From the NCBI RefSeq assembly GCF_019175285.1, contig NC_056526.1:7938016-8002015 (forward strand): 64,000 nucleotides of DNA, written 5' to 3'. The first letter of the stretch is position 1. Each line of letters opens with the position of its first letter. This document shows positions 54,180 through 63,799 of this stretch, one piece after another. A program made the position numbers and the translations under genes. Below the pieces are notes generated by a model. The model ran no database searches. It was not told where the DNA came from and saw nothing but the letters and a program-made list of their open reading frames with translations. This DNA is from Sceloporus undulatus (Eukaryota; Chordata; Lepidosauria; Squamata; Phrynosomatidae).

Positions 54180-54820
54180 TGTGGGCAGATTAAATCCAGA
54201 ATGCAAACCATTGCATCATCACTCCATTTTGTCAATAGCTTTCTCACTGGTGTGGATTGGCTTTCTAGCTTTATGTAGCCCCAAATCTTTGCCAATGGAC
54301 TTTTGCAAATTCATTCTCTTTCTTTCCAGGCCATTTTCTAGGCACTTAGACTGAGAATGGCTACAACATTCAGTGCCTTTATGAATCCTGCTGAGAGGAA
54401 GGATGTGATATCTTGTGCAGGAATGATCCCCATGCTTGGACAACTGCTTTTGAGTCATTCCCCTGGTATACCCTGGTAGACAAAATGCATGGTTGCTTTA
54501 GCATGGGACTTGTAGTAGCTGCTTTAAACTTCAAAACTTGGCTTGTGGTGCTAAGCGTTGCTTTCTTGAATTGGAAGATGTGATGGGTCAAAGGAGGGCT
54601 GAGAGAAACAGTCCTCATGCTAGTAGCACTCCTGGGAGTACTTAACCACCTTTCCATTCTAGGATGTGTAGCCAGGAATGTTTCAGAAACTGCCCTATCA
54701 GAAATGCCGCTAGTACCAGGCTTTGCTATATGCTGAGCAAGTTTCACTATAAAGCACTGCAGTACGCTGAGAAAGCTGAGATATAGAATTTCAGAAATGA
54801 CACTGGCAATCACTTATGCC
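54180..54820 (-). pseudogene. Possible decayed C2H2 zinc-finger sequence (weak)
   Basis: On the minus strand, frames contain LGLHKARKPIHTSEKAI and LPLSRIHKGTECCSHSQ, which recall the C2H2 linker 'LxxHxRxHTGEKP'. Spacing is irregular and key cysteines are missing, and no single frame runs through. This may be a long-dead zinc-finger gene or chance. I cannot assign it. Confidence 0.2.
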
Positions 54821-55480
54821 AGCTGTTTTTTATGCCTGTAAACAAATAAATATTCCCAACTGTCAAACTGTAATACACCAGCCTTTTATGAAATCATTGC
54901 TGGAGGAAACTAATTTTTTCCCCAAGCAAGTAATGCTCTTATTGTGTACAATTCTAGTCTGTGCCTTCATAGTTAAATAAATGCTCTATCTCTCTTTTTA
55001 AAAAGTACTTTTCATGAAGCTGGCTTTGAGAAGAATGACAAACCTTTGAAACGTACCATGTTTTTATGCCACTGGCTTAAAAAAAAACACCTTTTAAAAG
55101 TCTCTTGTAAAACAACAACTACACAAAGCCTCCCACCTCCATGCTCTCCTATCAAGATTCTATTGACAACTGGCTTGGCAATGGCAATGGCAATGTGTTA
55201 CTTTTCCAAGTTCTGCTGCCACCTGATTGTCACAGTGAGTCTTTTGTTGTTGCGCTTTACAACTTGGTTTTCTTTCTCCCTTGCTATTCACCAACAAACT
55301 GTGTGGCTGGGAAAAGCAACCTCATTATCCCCACAACCAGAAACTGCCATCCCTGAGAAATGGCATTCAAGCCTTTCCTTAAAAACTTAGGTGGCATTCT
55401 GGGCATCTCCATTTTTATGCTACCTGATGAAGGGCCACACCTGATTTTTTATTGCAGCGGAAGGGGACATTTGGCACTCT
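54821..55480. other. Non-repetitive intronic DNA
   Basis: No exon was recognised. The 114-codon + frame at 55046-55390 has no domain or conserved pattern. Confidence 0.4.
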
Positions 55481-55644
55481 GGGTGTTTGGGATTTCAATA
55501 CAGCCAGCCTGGCAGTTTTGAGGGATTTTGGGATTTATAGTCCAACCACCATCTGGGAGGGCCACCCTTCCCTAGTAGAACAATTTCTTACCAGATAAAC
55601 TTTGGTTGACAGCCAAAGCAAATGCTAGTGACTTGTCATCAGGC

Positions 55645-55865
55645 TGCCCCATGCTGCAGAATTAATGCACTTTGACACCGGTTTAACTGTCGTGGCTCCA
55701 TCCTATGGAATCTTGAAATTTGTAGTTTGTTGTGGCACCAGAGCTCTCTGACAGAGAAGGCTAAATATCTTTGCAAAATGACAAATCGTGCATTTCCATA
55801 GCAAAGAGCCATGGCAGTTACAGTGGTGTCAAAGTGCATTAATTCTGCAGTGTAGGTGCAGCCTC
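55645..55865. mobile_element. Palindromic MITE, family P (copy 8)
   Basis: CATGCTGCAGAATTAATGCA faces TGCATTAATTCTGCAGTGTA. Inner arms CTCCATCCTATGGAATC and ATTTCCATAGCAAAGAGCCA. Confidence 0.85.
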
Positions 55866-56199
55866 TGGGACAGGTTTATTAGTTGTAGAGTAGGAGGTGT
55901 GGGAAATCTGTGGGAGAGCTCCTTGTGTTTTTCACCTTCTTTAAATGTACCAAGAATGGAGGTTATTGGAATTTGTGTTACATCAACGGGTTCTGATAAA
56001 AAGCATGATGACACAACATTGCTCATGAAAAACAAATGTCTGCTGATCAGGTACCAAGGCTTAATTTGCATGAACTTGAACTCTTTAAGACCAGTGTGAT
56101 GTTGCTCTCATGGAAGGCCCTCTCAGAGGCTTTCAGTGTGTTTCTTTTGCCTTCTCATTCCCCTTTCCTGTAATACAAAGTACACAAAATACAAATACA

Positions 56200-56420
56200 G
56201 TTCCTACGTAGCCTTTGCCTTAAGTGACACAATTGAACCGCAATGTGTGACACGAGGCTTTGAGTAATACCAGGGACAGCTGCCAAAGGGGGATTTCCCC
56301 TGACAAAAAAAGGAACAAAATGAAACTGACTGTGAGTCTCCGCTGGGAAAATGTTGGGTGGCGCTGAAAGGAATGGGGCCAAAACCAGACCCTGCCAATG
56401 CCTTACAAAATGGGGCATGG
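56200..56420. promoter_or_regulatory. Candidate enhancer with a perfect kappa-B palindrome
   Basis: The unique sequence holds GGGGGATTTCCCC at 56288-56300, which contains the NF-kappa-B consensus GGGRNWYYCC on both strands. The surroundings (ACACAATTGAACCGCAATG, GGCGCTGAAAGGAATGGGG) do not resemble any repeat here. Enhancer function is inference. Confidence 0.35.
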
Positions 56421-57185
56421 CAGGGTGGTAACTTGCAGTTCATTGTAGGGAAATAAGAGATAGTGGCAATGAGTCCTCCACGGTGGGGAGAAGTAAGCTT
56501 TTTGGACTCAAATCAACCAGGCTAGGTGGTGGATTCTGGGACCTATAGTCCAGAAAAGTAATATTTCCAAGTTCTGTCGTTGCTCACCATCTCCCCAAAG
56601 CCATTTTGAAATGACACGTTTCTCCCAGTGGGTATTGCTTGTAATTTTAAAACCACAACAGAAGAGAAAACAGATTCAAAATAGGTTGGGAGCAGCGATG
56701 ACAGAAGGATTCAGCCTGCTTCTGGACCTAGGTTGACTACTGCCATTTCTAGTGTTGGCCCTGTGTGAGAAATCCTTTTTTTTTTTTTTAGAAAAGCAAG
56801 AACTGCTTTTTTAAAAAGTGCTTTGGAGTTTCCAGTATCTGCAGATGCACTAACTTAGGGTCAAATGATGGTGACATTAAACATGTCATTTCCAGTTGCT
56901 GGAGTCTTCTGAAAGCTTGAAATAGCTAGTCTGCGGGGATCTGGTCAGCACTAGGGCCATACAGAGGGCAAAATTGCGGGGGTTAGACCTTTCCCCCCAC
57001 ACTGCAGACTAAGGATGCCAGATTGAAAAGTGGAGAGGGTTTCTGGACCTTTAATGTTACGGGGAAGAGGGCATTTCAGCAAATGTTGGCAACCAAGGAA
57101 CAAGCAACACCTGCTGAAATTCCCTTGTTTACACAACCATTAAAGGAACAGGAGACATTCCCAGTTTTTATTCTAGCAACCCTAT

Positions 57186-57345
57186 TTCTGTATGTGTTTT
57201 GTGCTTTCAACTCATTTCTGACTTATGGCAACCCTAAGGTGAACCTGTCATTGAGTTTTCTTGGCAAGATTTGTTCAGAGGAGGTTTGCCATTGTTTTGC
57301 CCTGCGTCTGAGAGAGTGTGACTTCCCCCTATGGAGGTAAAGTGC
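57186..57345 (-). mobile_element. tRNA-derived MIR-like SINE (family S), head truncated
   Basis: Reverse: CAACTCATTTCTGACTTATG, GCAACCCTAAGGTGAACCTG and GAGAGAGTGTGACTTCC. The tRNA head is missing. Confidence 0.85.
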
Positions 57346-57439
57346 ATCATTTCTTTCCAGTTTGCCAAAAACTTTTCATGTTTGAATCCTCATCTCCACA
57401 CCTTCTTAGGTTTAATTTTCTTGGACTGTCACATCTCTG

Positions 57440-57660
57440 TTGTGTTGCTATGTGCCTTCAAGTCATTTCCAACCTGTTGCGACCTTAAGGGGAACCTATC
57501 ATGATGTTTTCTTCATAAGATTTGTTCAGAGGAGGTTTGCCATTGCGTTCTTCTGAGGCTGAGAGAGTGTGACTTGCCCAAAGTCACCCAGTGGGTTTCA
57601 TGGCCAAGTGGGAATCGAACCCTGGTCTTCAGAGTCATAGTAGATACAACTAAAATCTCC
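57440..57660 (-). mobile_element. tRNA-derived MIR-like SINE (family S)
   Basis: Reverse and near full length: TGTGCCTTCAAGTCATTTCC to GGGAATCGAACCCTGGTCTT. Lies 100 bases from another copy in the same orientation. Confidence 0.9.
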
Positions 57661-58039
57661 TACCTCTGGCTGCTCAATCTTGGGAAGACAGCTTCAATTG
57701 GATACTAGTGGGAAGTTTACTTCTATTAAAAAAAATTATATTCATTAGTTGCACATGAAATATTACAAATTAACATGTAACAATTAATGAGAAATACATA
57801 AACAGAATTGAACATAATGAAGCAGGAAGGAAAAAGGGGTAACCTTAAGTAAGGATGCTAACAGAGAGGATTATAGGGATGAAGTCTACAGGACGTTTTC
57901 TATACAACCTGGCCAAAGGCTGCAAGAGGAGGAAGATGTTTGTCATCGGTGTTGTTAAATCCGGTATGCAATTACACACACGTTTGAATGGTAGCAAAAG
58001 TTCAGGATGAAAAATGGAATTGTTTTAATTCCAAATTTT

Positions 58040-58345
58040 TAAAAGATTTATTTTATTTTATTTATTTCATTTATAAGCTGCCATTCTCCCCGGAGGGACT
58101 CAAGGTGGCTCACAGAATTTTAAAATTTAAAATTTCAGCAAAATTCAAAACAATTAAAAACATCTGCGCACAATATAAAATCACATAAAAATATACAAAA
58201 GTTAGAAACATAACTAAAAACCCACCTGCTCCATAAAAACCACCCTGGTGTGTATTATATACCAAATGCCTGCCTGCATAAAAATATTTTTAATTATTAT
58301 TATTATTAATTGTATTTATACCCCGCTCTACAGAATTATGCCGGT
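58040..58345 (-). mobile_element. L2-like LINE 3' fragments (two)
   Basis: Reverse L2 tail TTATAAGCTGCCATTCTCCC, GGAGGGACTCAAGGTGGCTC at 58070-58115 with AT-rich 3' UTR after it. A second tail (ATT)n with TTTATACCCCGCTCTACAG begins at about 58290. Confidence 0.6.
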
Positions 58346-58439
58346 GTTCGGGGAAGGGGTTTACAGCTACAAGCAAAGATGGGCACAAGATGGGTTAACG
58401 TTAACCAAGACAGTTCACAGGCAATATTCATTTGGGTCA

Positions 58440-58722
58440 CTCATTTTCCAGTAGCTGAGGTGGTTTTAGTAAAGTCTGGAGAGATCCCAAAGGACAGGCT
58501 GTGTCAAATGGAAAGGGTCATTTGTGGTTATCTGGCCATCGGATTAAGTTCAATTAAGCCACAGCCATTTTGATTTGGTGCACTTCCTGGGCATTAATGA
58601 CAAGATCCACTTGGCTAATGGGCACGATAGGTCATTATCCCAGGCATTAATCATCATTAATCCTACAAGAAACTGTCTGTACCAAGGGTGATATTAATAG
58701 TTTACTTAATTCCTCTCTCCCT
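58440..58722. promoter_or_regulatory. Candidate conserved non-coding element rich in TAAT homeodomain sites
   Basis: A repeat-free block with many homeodomain cores: GGCATTAATGACAAG, GGCTAATGGGCACG, GGTCATTATCCC and GGCATTAATCATCATTAATCC. It also has GGATTAAGTTCAATTAAGCC. Such density of TAAT/ATTA with intact flanks is typical of deeply conserved enhancers. The conservation itself is not shown here. Confidence 0.4.
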
Positions 58723-58756
58723 CTGTATTTCTTAAACTAGATTTAGGAGGTCTTGA

Positions 58757-58975
58757 GCCTATGTAGCGTAATGCCTTGAGCATTGGACTACAACCCTGTC
58801 ATGAAAACCCACTGGATGGCCTTGGGCAAGTCACACACTCTCAGCCTCAGAGCAAGGCAATATGATAATTCCAAAGATCCTCTGAACAAATCTTGCCAAA
58901 AAACCACAGAGATAGGTTCGCCTTAGGTTGACATAAATCAGAAATGACTTGAAGGCGCACAACAACAACAATTTG
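58757..58975 (+). mobile_element. tRNA-derived MIR-like SINE (family S)
   Basis: Forward: GCATTGGACTACAACCCTGT, CACTGGATGGCCTTGGGCAA and tail GAAATGACTTGAAGGCGCAC with (AAC)n. A deletion removes part of the tRNA head. Confidence 0.85.
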
Positions 58976-59249
58976 GGAATAGGCACTAATAGACAAAGAG
59001 AGGTCCCCATATCCAATTTTGAAAAGCTTGTGTTTCACAAAGAATAGGCTTAAAATATTTTGTTGAAGAATGGACTGAGCATTATACTTTAGGTAAAAGA
59101 TGGTATTCAGGTCAGTTTCCCAGAGACTCATTGCCCTCTAGTAGCTTCTGGTATCTGTCAGCATCCCTTGGCTGAATCCACCTCATAGGACTGTTGGAGG
59201 ATAAAAGAATCCACCAGAACTCCTTGGAGGCTGGATATATAAATGACTT

Positions 59250-59465
59250 GTAGCTGTGTGTCTTCAAGTTGTCTCTGACTTCTGGAAACCCTAAGGCGAA
59301 CCTATCATGGAGGTTTCTTGGCAAGATTTGTCAGAGGGGTTTTGCCACTGCCTTCCTCTGAGGCTGAGAGAGTGTGACTTGCTCAAGGTCACCATGGGCT
59401 GACTAGGGATTCAAACCCAGAGTTGTAGTCCAATGCTTGAAGCATTACACCACACTGGCTCTTCT
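59250..59465 (-). mobile_element. tRNA-derived MIR-like SINE (family S)
   Basis: Reverse: GCTGTGTGTCTTCAAGTTGT to ATTACACCACACTGGCTCTT, so the tRNA head is complete. Confidence 0.9.
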
Positions 59466-59799
59466 ACATGGCAACCGACACATCTGCAGTTATTCAGGCC
59501 ATATACTGTGTGGATATACTATCAGTTTCAGGTGACAGTGGAATAAAGATAGTTTGTGATGGATATATCCCAAATCTGGCAATCCCAGAGATCAATTTTT
59601 TTAGGACTCCATTTGATTGGAACAATCTGGAAACTGTTGCTTAAAAGGTAACTTTTATACATTTTGGGCACACCCCAAATTTGGAGTGTCCCAGGGCATT
59701 GTGTTAATAGGTAACCCCTTAACCCAGCCTTATTAAGATATGCAAAAATAATCAGGGGCCCTGGATAATCTGGTGGCAAAGCAATAGTATTTTTATTGT

Positions 59800-59960
59800 T
59801 GTCTGTGCTGAAAATTTATCCAGGAATAGCCATGTTGCAAAGCACAATAACATCCAAAATCCATGAAGCAGTGATATCTTTATTGGACCAACCAAAATGT
59901 ACAAAATATGTGTTGCAGGCCTTCAAAGTTCCACTGGCTTCTTCATCAGGCAAAGGTGTT
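59800..59960. mobile_element. Unclassified reptile repeat (possibly Penelope-like)
   Basis: CCATGAAGCAGTGATATCTT, TATTGGACCAACCAAAATGT and CCACTGGCTTCTTCATCAGG are words I associate with a common amphibian/reptile repeat, possibly a Penelope-like fossil. Weak. Confidence 0.35.
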
Positions 59961-60299
59961 AAAAATCATATAGAAGGGGGAAAATGGCGATGACATAGGC
60001 CTGCATTTTGTCAAGATGTTGTTGTTGTTCCCAGTTGAGATGGTGTAGAAGGATGCTATTGTACTTTGCAATGAATATTGTAAAAAGAAAAATAATAACA
60101 AAAAAGGTCCCCGCCCCGGATGCTTACAGCATAGATTTGTAAATCAGGAGTGAGGAGAATGTGGGAGAAGAAAGAAGTGGAACAATAGGTGAGAACTCCA
60201 TGGATATGAAATTTGAAAACAGACTTGTGGGGAAGTGAGAGGGACAGGTTGCGCAGGTGTGAAATGGGCACACCTTCAAAATCTTTATTTGGGATTGTT

Positions 60300-60760
60300 G
60301 CTACACCTTCAGTAGAGGTGTCCCAGCTCCCGCCAGTTGTGCTTTACTGACTTTATTTGTGAACCTTTGCCCTGCACCTGTTTTGCTTTAGGGGCAGGAG
60401 ATCCTGATGCGAAAGCCATATACGTGGGAGCTGACACGTAGGGTAATAGTAGTTTTCTGGACTTCTTGCCAAGACTGCTCGACTGCCAGCAAATCCAGGA
60501 GTGGAGAAGTAGAGAAGGGCATTGCTCAGCATGCAAGAGTCTCATGCTTGCATGGTGATCAGACCAAGGAAGGAAGGAGGAAAAGTGGTCCCTCTGCCCA
60601 GCTCCTTGGTTTTGTGTTGTCTGCATCCTGCTTTGAGTGACAGGTCTGGCCCAGTGGCATCATGTGGGACGTGAGGAACGTGCCAGAGCCACAGAGTGAG
60701 TCAGCTGGCACCTTTTGCTTTCTCTTTGGCTGGGCTCTTGCTTTCTAAATCAGTAGGGTT
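60300..60760. promoter_or_regulatory. Candidate enhancer: tandem ACGTG plus AP-1 and E-box
   Basis: Two hypoxia-response cores ACGTG lie at 60669-60673 and 60678-60682, nine bases apart in the same direction. They are followed by AP-1 TGAGTCA at 60697-60703 and CAGCTG at 60702-60707. The stretch is repeat-free. PFKFB3 is an established HIF-1 target with paired response elements, so this may be an intronic element of that gene. Function is inferred. Confidence 0.35.
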
Positions 60761-60960
60761 TTATCCCTGAGTAAATCTCCTTGAGTGGCAGTGGCAAACC
60801 CCACTTACCTGGCACCATGCGATGATGTGAGGGGATTGCAAAAATGATTCTGTGCTGCCTAACAGATTTACACAGATGCAACTTCAGGGAATTAGAATTA
60901 CAATTGTCCCAGTTCAATGAAGAACTCAAAGACAAAGCATGCCTCCCATGTTTTAGTACA

Positions 60961-61185
60961 GGTTGTTGTTGTTGTGTAATTGCAAGTCAAGTTTGACTTA
61001 TGGTGACCCTAAGGTGAAGCTATCATGGGGTTTTCTTGGCATGTTTCTTCAGAGGGAGTTTGCCATTGCACTGAGGCTGAGAGAGTGTGAGTGGCCCAAG
61101 ATCACCCAGTGGGGTTCATGGCTGAGCTCAGCTGGGAACTGAACCCTGAACTCCAGAGTCGTAGTCCAATGCTCAAACCATTCAA
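60961..61185 (-). mobile_element. tRNA-derived MIR-like SINE (family S)
   Basis: Reverse: GTTGTTGTTGTGTAATTGCA, ACTTATGGTGACCCTAAGGT, CAAGATCACCCAGTGGGG and GGGAACTGAACCCTGAACTC. Confidence 0.9.
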
Positions 61186-61192
61186 TTTCTGG

Positions 61193-61710
61193 TTAAGTCT
61201 CTCTTGTCCGGAAGTGTTTTGGATTTTGGAATACCTGTATTTTCATATACAGTTGGCCCTCCATATCCACAATTCTTTATCCATGGATTCAATTAGCTAT
61301 GGGCTTGGAATATATTTTAGAAATATATAAATCCCCCAAAGCAAACCTTGATTTTGCCATTTAAGAGATAGTATCTTACTACACCTTTGTATATAACAGG
61401 TCTTGAACCAACACTGATTTTAATATCCGCAGGGGGCAGGGGGCCTCCTGAAACCAAACCCCAGCAGATACCAAATGCACATGTATTGGATATGGGTGTG
61501 GGACCCAAGTCTAAGCATGGAATTCATTTATGTTTCATATACACCTTATACACAAAGTCTGAAGGTAATTTTATACACAATATTTTAAATAAAAGTTTGT
61601 GTACCTTGAAGCATCAGAAAATAAAGGTGTCACTGTCTCAGCCACCCATGAAGAACATTTTGGGTTTTGGAATATTTTGGACTTCTGAATGAGGGAGACT
61701 CGACCTGTAC
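61193..61710. mobile_element. Tigger-like MITE, family T2, carrying a nested T1 MITE
   Basis: The left part GGTTAAGTCTCTCTTGTCCG to about 61249 and right part 61484-61710, ending GGGAGACTCGACCTG, are one T2 copy. The T1 element sits between them. Confidence 0.8.
61250..61483. mobile_element. Tigger-like MITE, family T1, nested in T2
   Basis: It starts CAGTTGGCCCTCCATATCCA and ends ATACCAAATGCACATG, with TA on each side, so T1 moved after T2 was in place. Confidence 0.85.
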
Positions 61711-61751
61711 ATCAGCATTTAAAAAATAATCCACATGAGTGTAACATCCTT

Positions 61752-61962
61752 TGTTATGTACCTTCAAGTCATTTCTCACTTATAGCGATCTATGACAGGG
61801 TGTTTTCATGGTCAGATTTGTTCAGGCTGGGTTTGCCTTCACCTTCCTCTGAAGCTGAGAGAGTGTGACTTGCCCAAGGTTTCCATGGCCAAGCTGGGGT
61901 TTGAACCCTGGCCTCCCAGTATCCTAGTCCAACTCAAAATACTATACCACACTGCATCTATT
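61752..61962 (-). mobile_element. tRNA-derived MIR-like SINE (family S)
   Basis: Reverse: GTACCTTCAAGTCATTTCTC, TGACTTGCCCAAGGTTTCCA and GGGGTTTGAACCCTGGCCTC. Slightly shortened in the core. Confidence 0.85.
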
Positions 61963-62244
61963 CTGCTCCTGTGTGTAGAATGTAAGGGCAGGAGGAATCG
62001 TAGGCAGTGAACCCCAGCTGCTTGGCACAATTTAGATCACCTGTCAGGATGCTAGGGTCCTGGCAGCTGTGCAAGGATGCCAAGTGATGGTACCAGCCTT
62101 TGTTCTTACCCTTATATCTCCTCTGTTCCTGTTGTTGTACACTGTTGTTCCTCTTGCAGTAAAGATGAGGCTATAGATGAGACAGTAGATTTCTTAAGTC
62201 AGCAATCTCTCCTCTCATATTCTGTAAACCAAGTCCTGCGGGGA

Positions 62245-62692
62245 ACAATTTAGGGATCTGGGTAGGTTTAGCTTGGAGAAGAGAAGACCGAGACGTAACA
62301 TAATTGCCATATTTAAGTATCTGAATCTATATTTTATAAATTGCCTTGGATCTCAGGAGAAAAGTGGGGTATAAATTCAATAAATAAATAAATAAAGTAA
62401 ATGGAAGATGGAGCAAGCTTGTTTGCCGATGCTCCAGAGATTAAAACATGGATCAATGGATTCAAATGACAAGTAGAAAGTCTGCTAAATATTTTGATGA
62501 GCTTCTTTACCATGAAATACTAGAACAGACCGCCTTGGAGGGTGGTGAACTCTCCTTCTTTGGAGGCCTTTAAACAAAGATTGGATGGGCTTCTTTTAGG
62601 AGTGTTTTAGCTGGGTATTCCTGCATGGCAGGGGGTTGGATTAAATAGCCTTTGGGATCCCCTCCAACTCTAAGATTCTGTGATGCTGCAGT
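62245..62692 (+). mobile_element. CR1 LINE 3' part split by an L2 tail
   Basis: CR1 words: GGTAGGTTTAGCTTGGAGAA, CATGGATCAATGGATTCAAA, GAACTCTCCTTCTTTGGAGG and TCCAACTCTAAGATTCTGTG. The middle 62325-62400 is an L2-type tail (AATTGCCTTGGATCTCAGGA, then AATAAATAAATAA) that inserted later. Confidence 0.8.
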
Positions 62693-62858
62693 TTAAGTGC
62701 TTGTGCTTTCAGAGGGGAGCCAATGGTGACCAGTGGCATGGTCTTTTCTGTAGTGGCACCTCCATGATGCAATACCTTCCAGGGGATTGAGATGCCTACT
62801 AAACCTTGTTCTGTTTGGGCAATCATTTTGGCAATTAATTTCTAATTACACTCATATA

Positions 62859-63063
62859 GTGAGCCCTTGATATCTGCTGGGGTTTGGTTCCAGAACAACC
62901 TGTGGATACAAAAATCCATGGATGTTCAAGTCCCATTAAATGTAATGGATTGTAAACTGGTGTCCCTTATATAAAATGGCAAAATCAAGGTTTGCTTAAT
63001 ATGTTCAAGCCATGGATATTTGAATCCATGGATAAGAAATCTGTGGATATGGAGGGCCAACTG
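62859..63063. mobile_element. Tigger-like MITE, family T1
   Basis: It starts GTGAGCCCTTGATATCTGCT and ends GATATGGAGGGCCAACTG, with TA flanks. GGGGTTTGGTTCCAGAACAA inside. Confidence 0.8.
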
Positions 63064-63064
63064 T

Positions 63065-63530
63065 ATTATGAGTGAAAATGCCCTAAGCATTGCTTAATTT
63101 CAGATAGTGTAGTGGCCATCAGTCACTAGGTCACAAACTGAGTAGTGTATTAGCTGTTTACAACAGCTTGCCCGGTGAGTTCAAAGAAGTCTGCCATCTG
63201 AGAAAGACAAAGTCGAAGCCTACATGTTGTGCGTATGGAAGCAGCTCTTGGCCACCAACAAGAATATAATTAGATGCACCCTGGGGACATAGCTGGGCTC
63301 TAAATGGCAGCCAGCCCTACCGGACAGGCATCAATCTTCATTTATTCCTGGAAACGCCTGCCTACGAATGTTCTTACCTGAACCCCCCACAGTATCTGAT
63401 TATTGCAAGGCCTGAAGGGTTACAGTGCCAGTATCGGTCACTGTCCAGAGGCACTGTGCATACATACCTGCAGGTTTCCTGCCCTGATTTTTAAAACAGT
63501 GTTCCTAAATTTAGCAGTTTTGTTTTGAAC
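63065..63530. other. Non-repetitive intronic island
   Basis: Unique sequence with no recognised exon. The part 63320-63450 (CATTTATTCCTGGAAACGCC) looks unlike any repeat here and is a possible conserved element. Confidence 0.35.
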
Positions 63531-63539
63531 ATTGTTCAG

Positions 63540-63625
63540 CAATGAACTGGAATTCCCATAATTTTCTCACCCCTGGCTATGTTGTCTTGGGTTGCTAGGA
63601 GCTATAGTTCAAAAACACCTGGGGC
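63540..63625. mobile_element. hAT-like MITE remnant
   Basis: AACTGGAATTCCCATAATTT and GGTTGCTAGGAGCTATAGTT are decayed words of the 'ctgggagttgtagtt' MITE. Confidence 0.45.
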
Positions 63626-63799
63626 AGCATAGCAGCTCATCTGTGCTCTCCAAATCCTTTTGCTGCCCATATGGAGGTAGAGTGCATCGTTTCTTTTCAA
63701 TTTGCCAAAACCATTTCATTTTTGAGCTCTTGAACTGGAGAAGATTGGAATCCTCTTCTCTGCACCACCTGAGCTTTACCTTTCTTGGACCGTCACATC

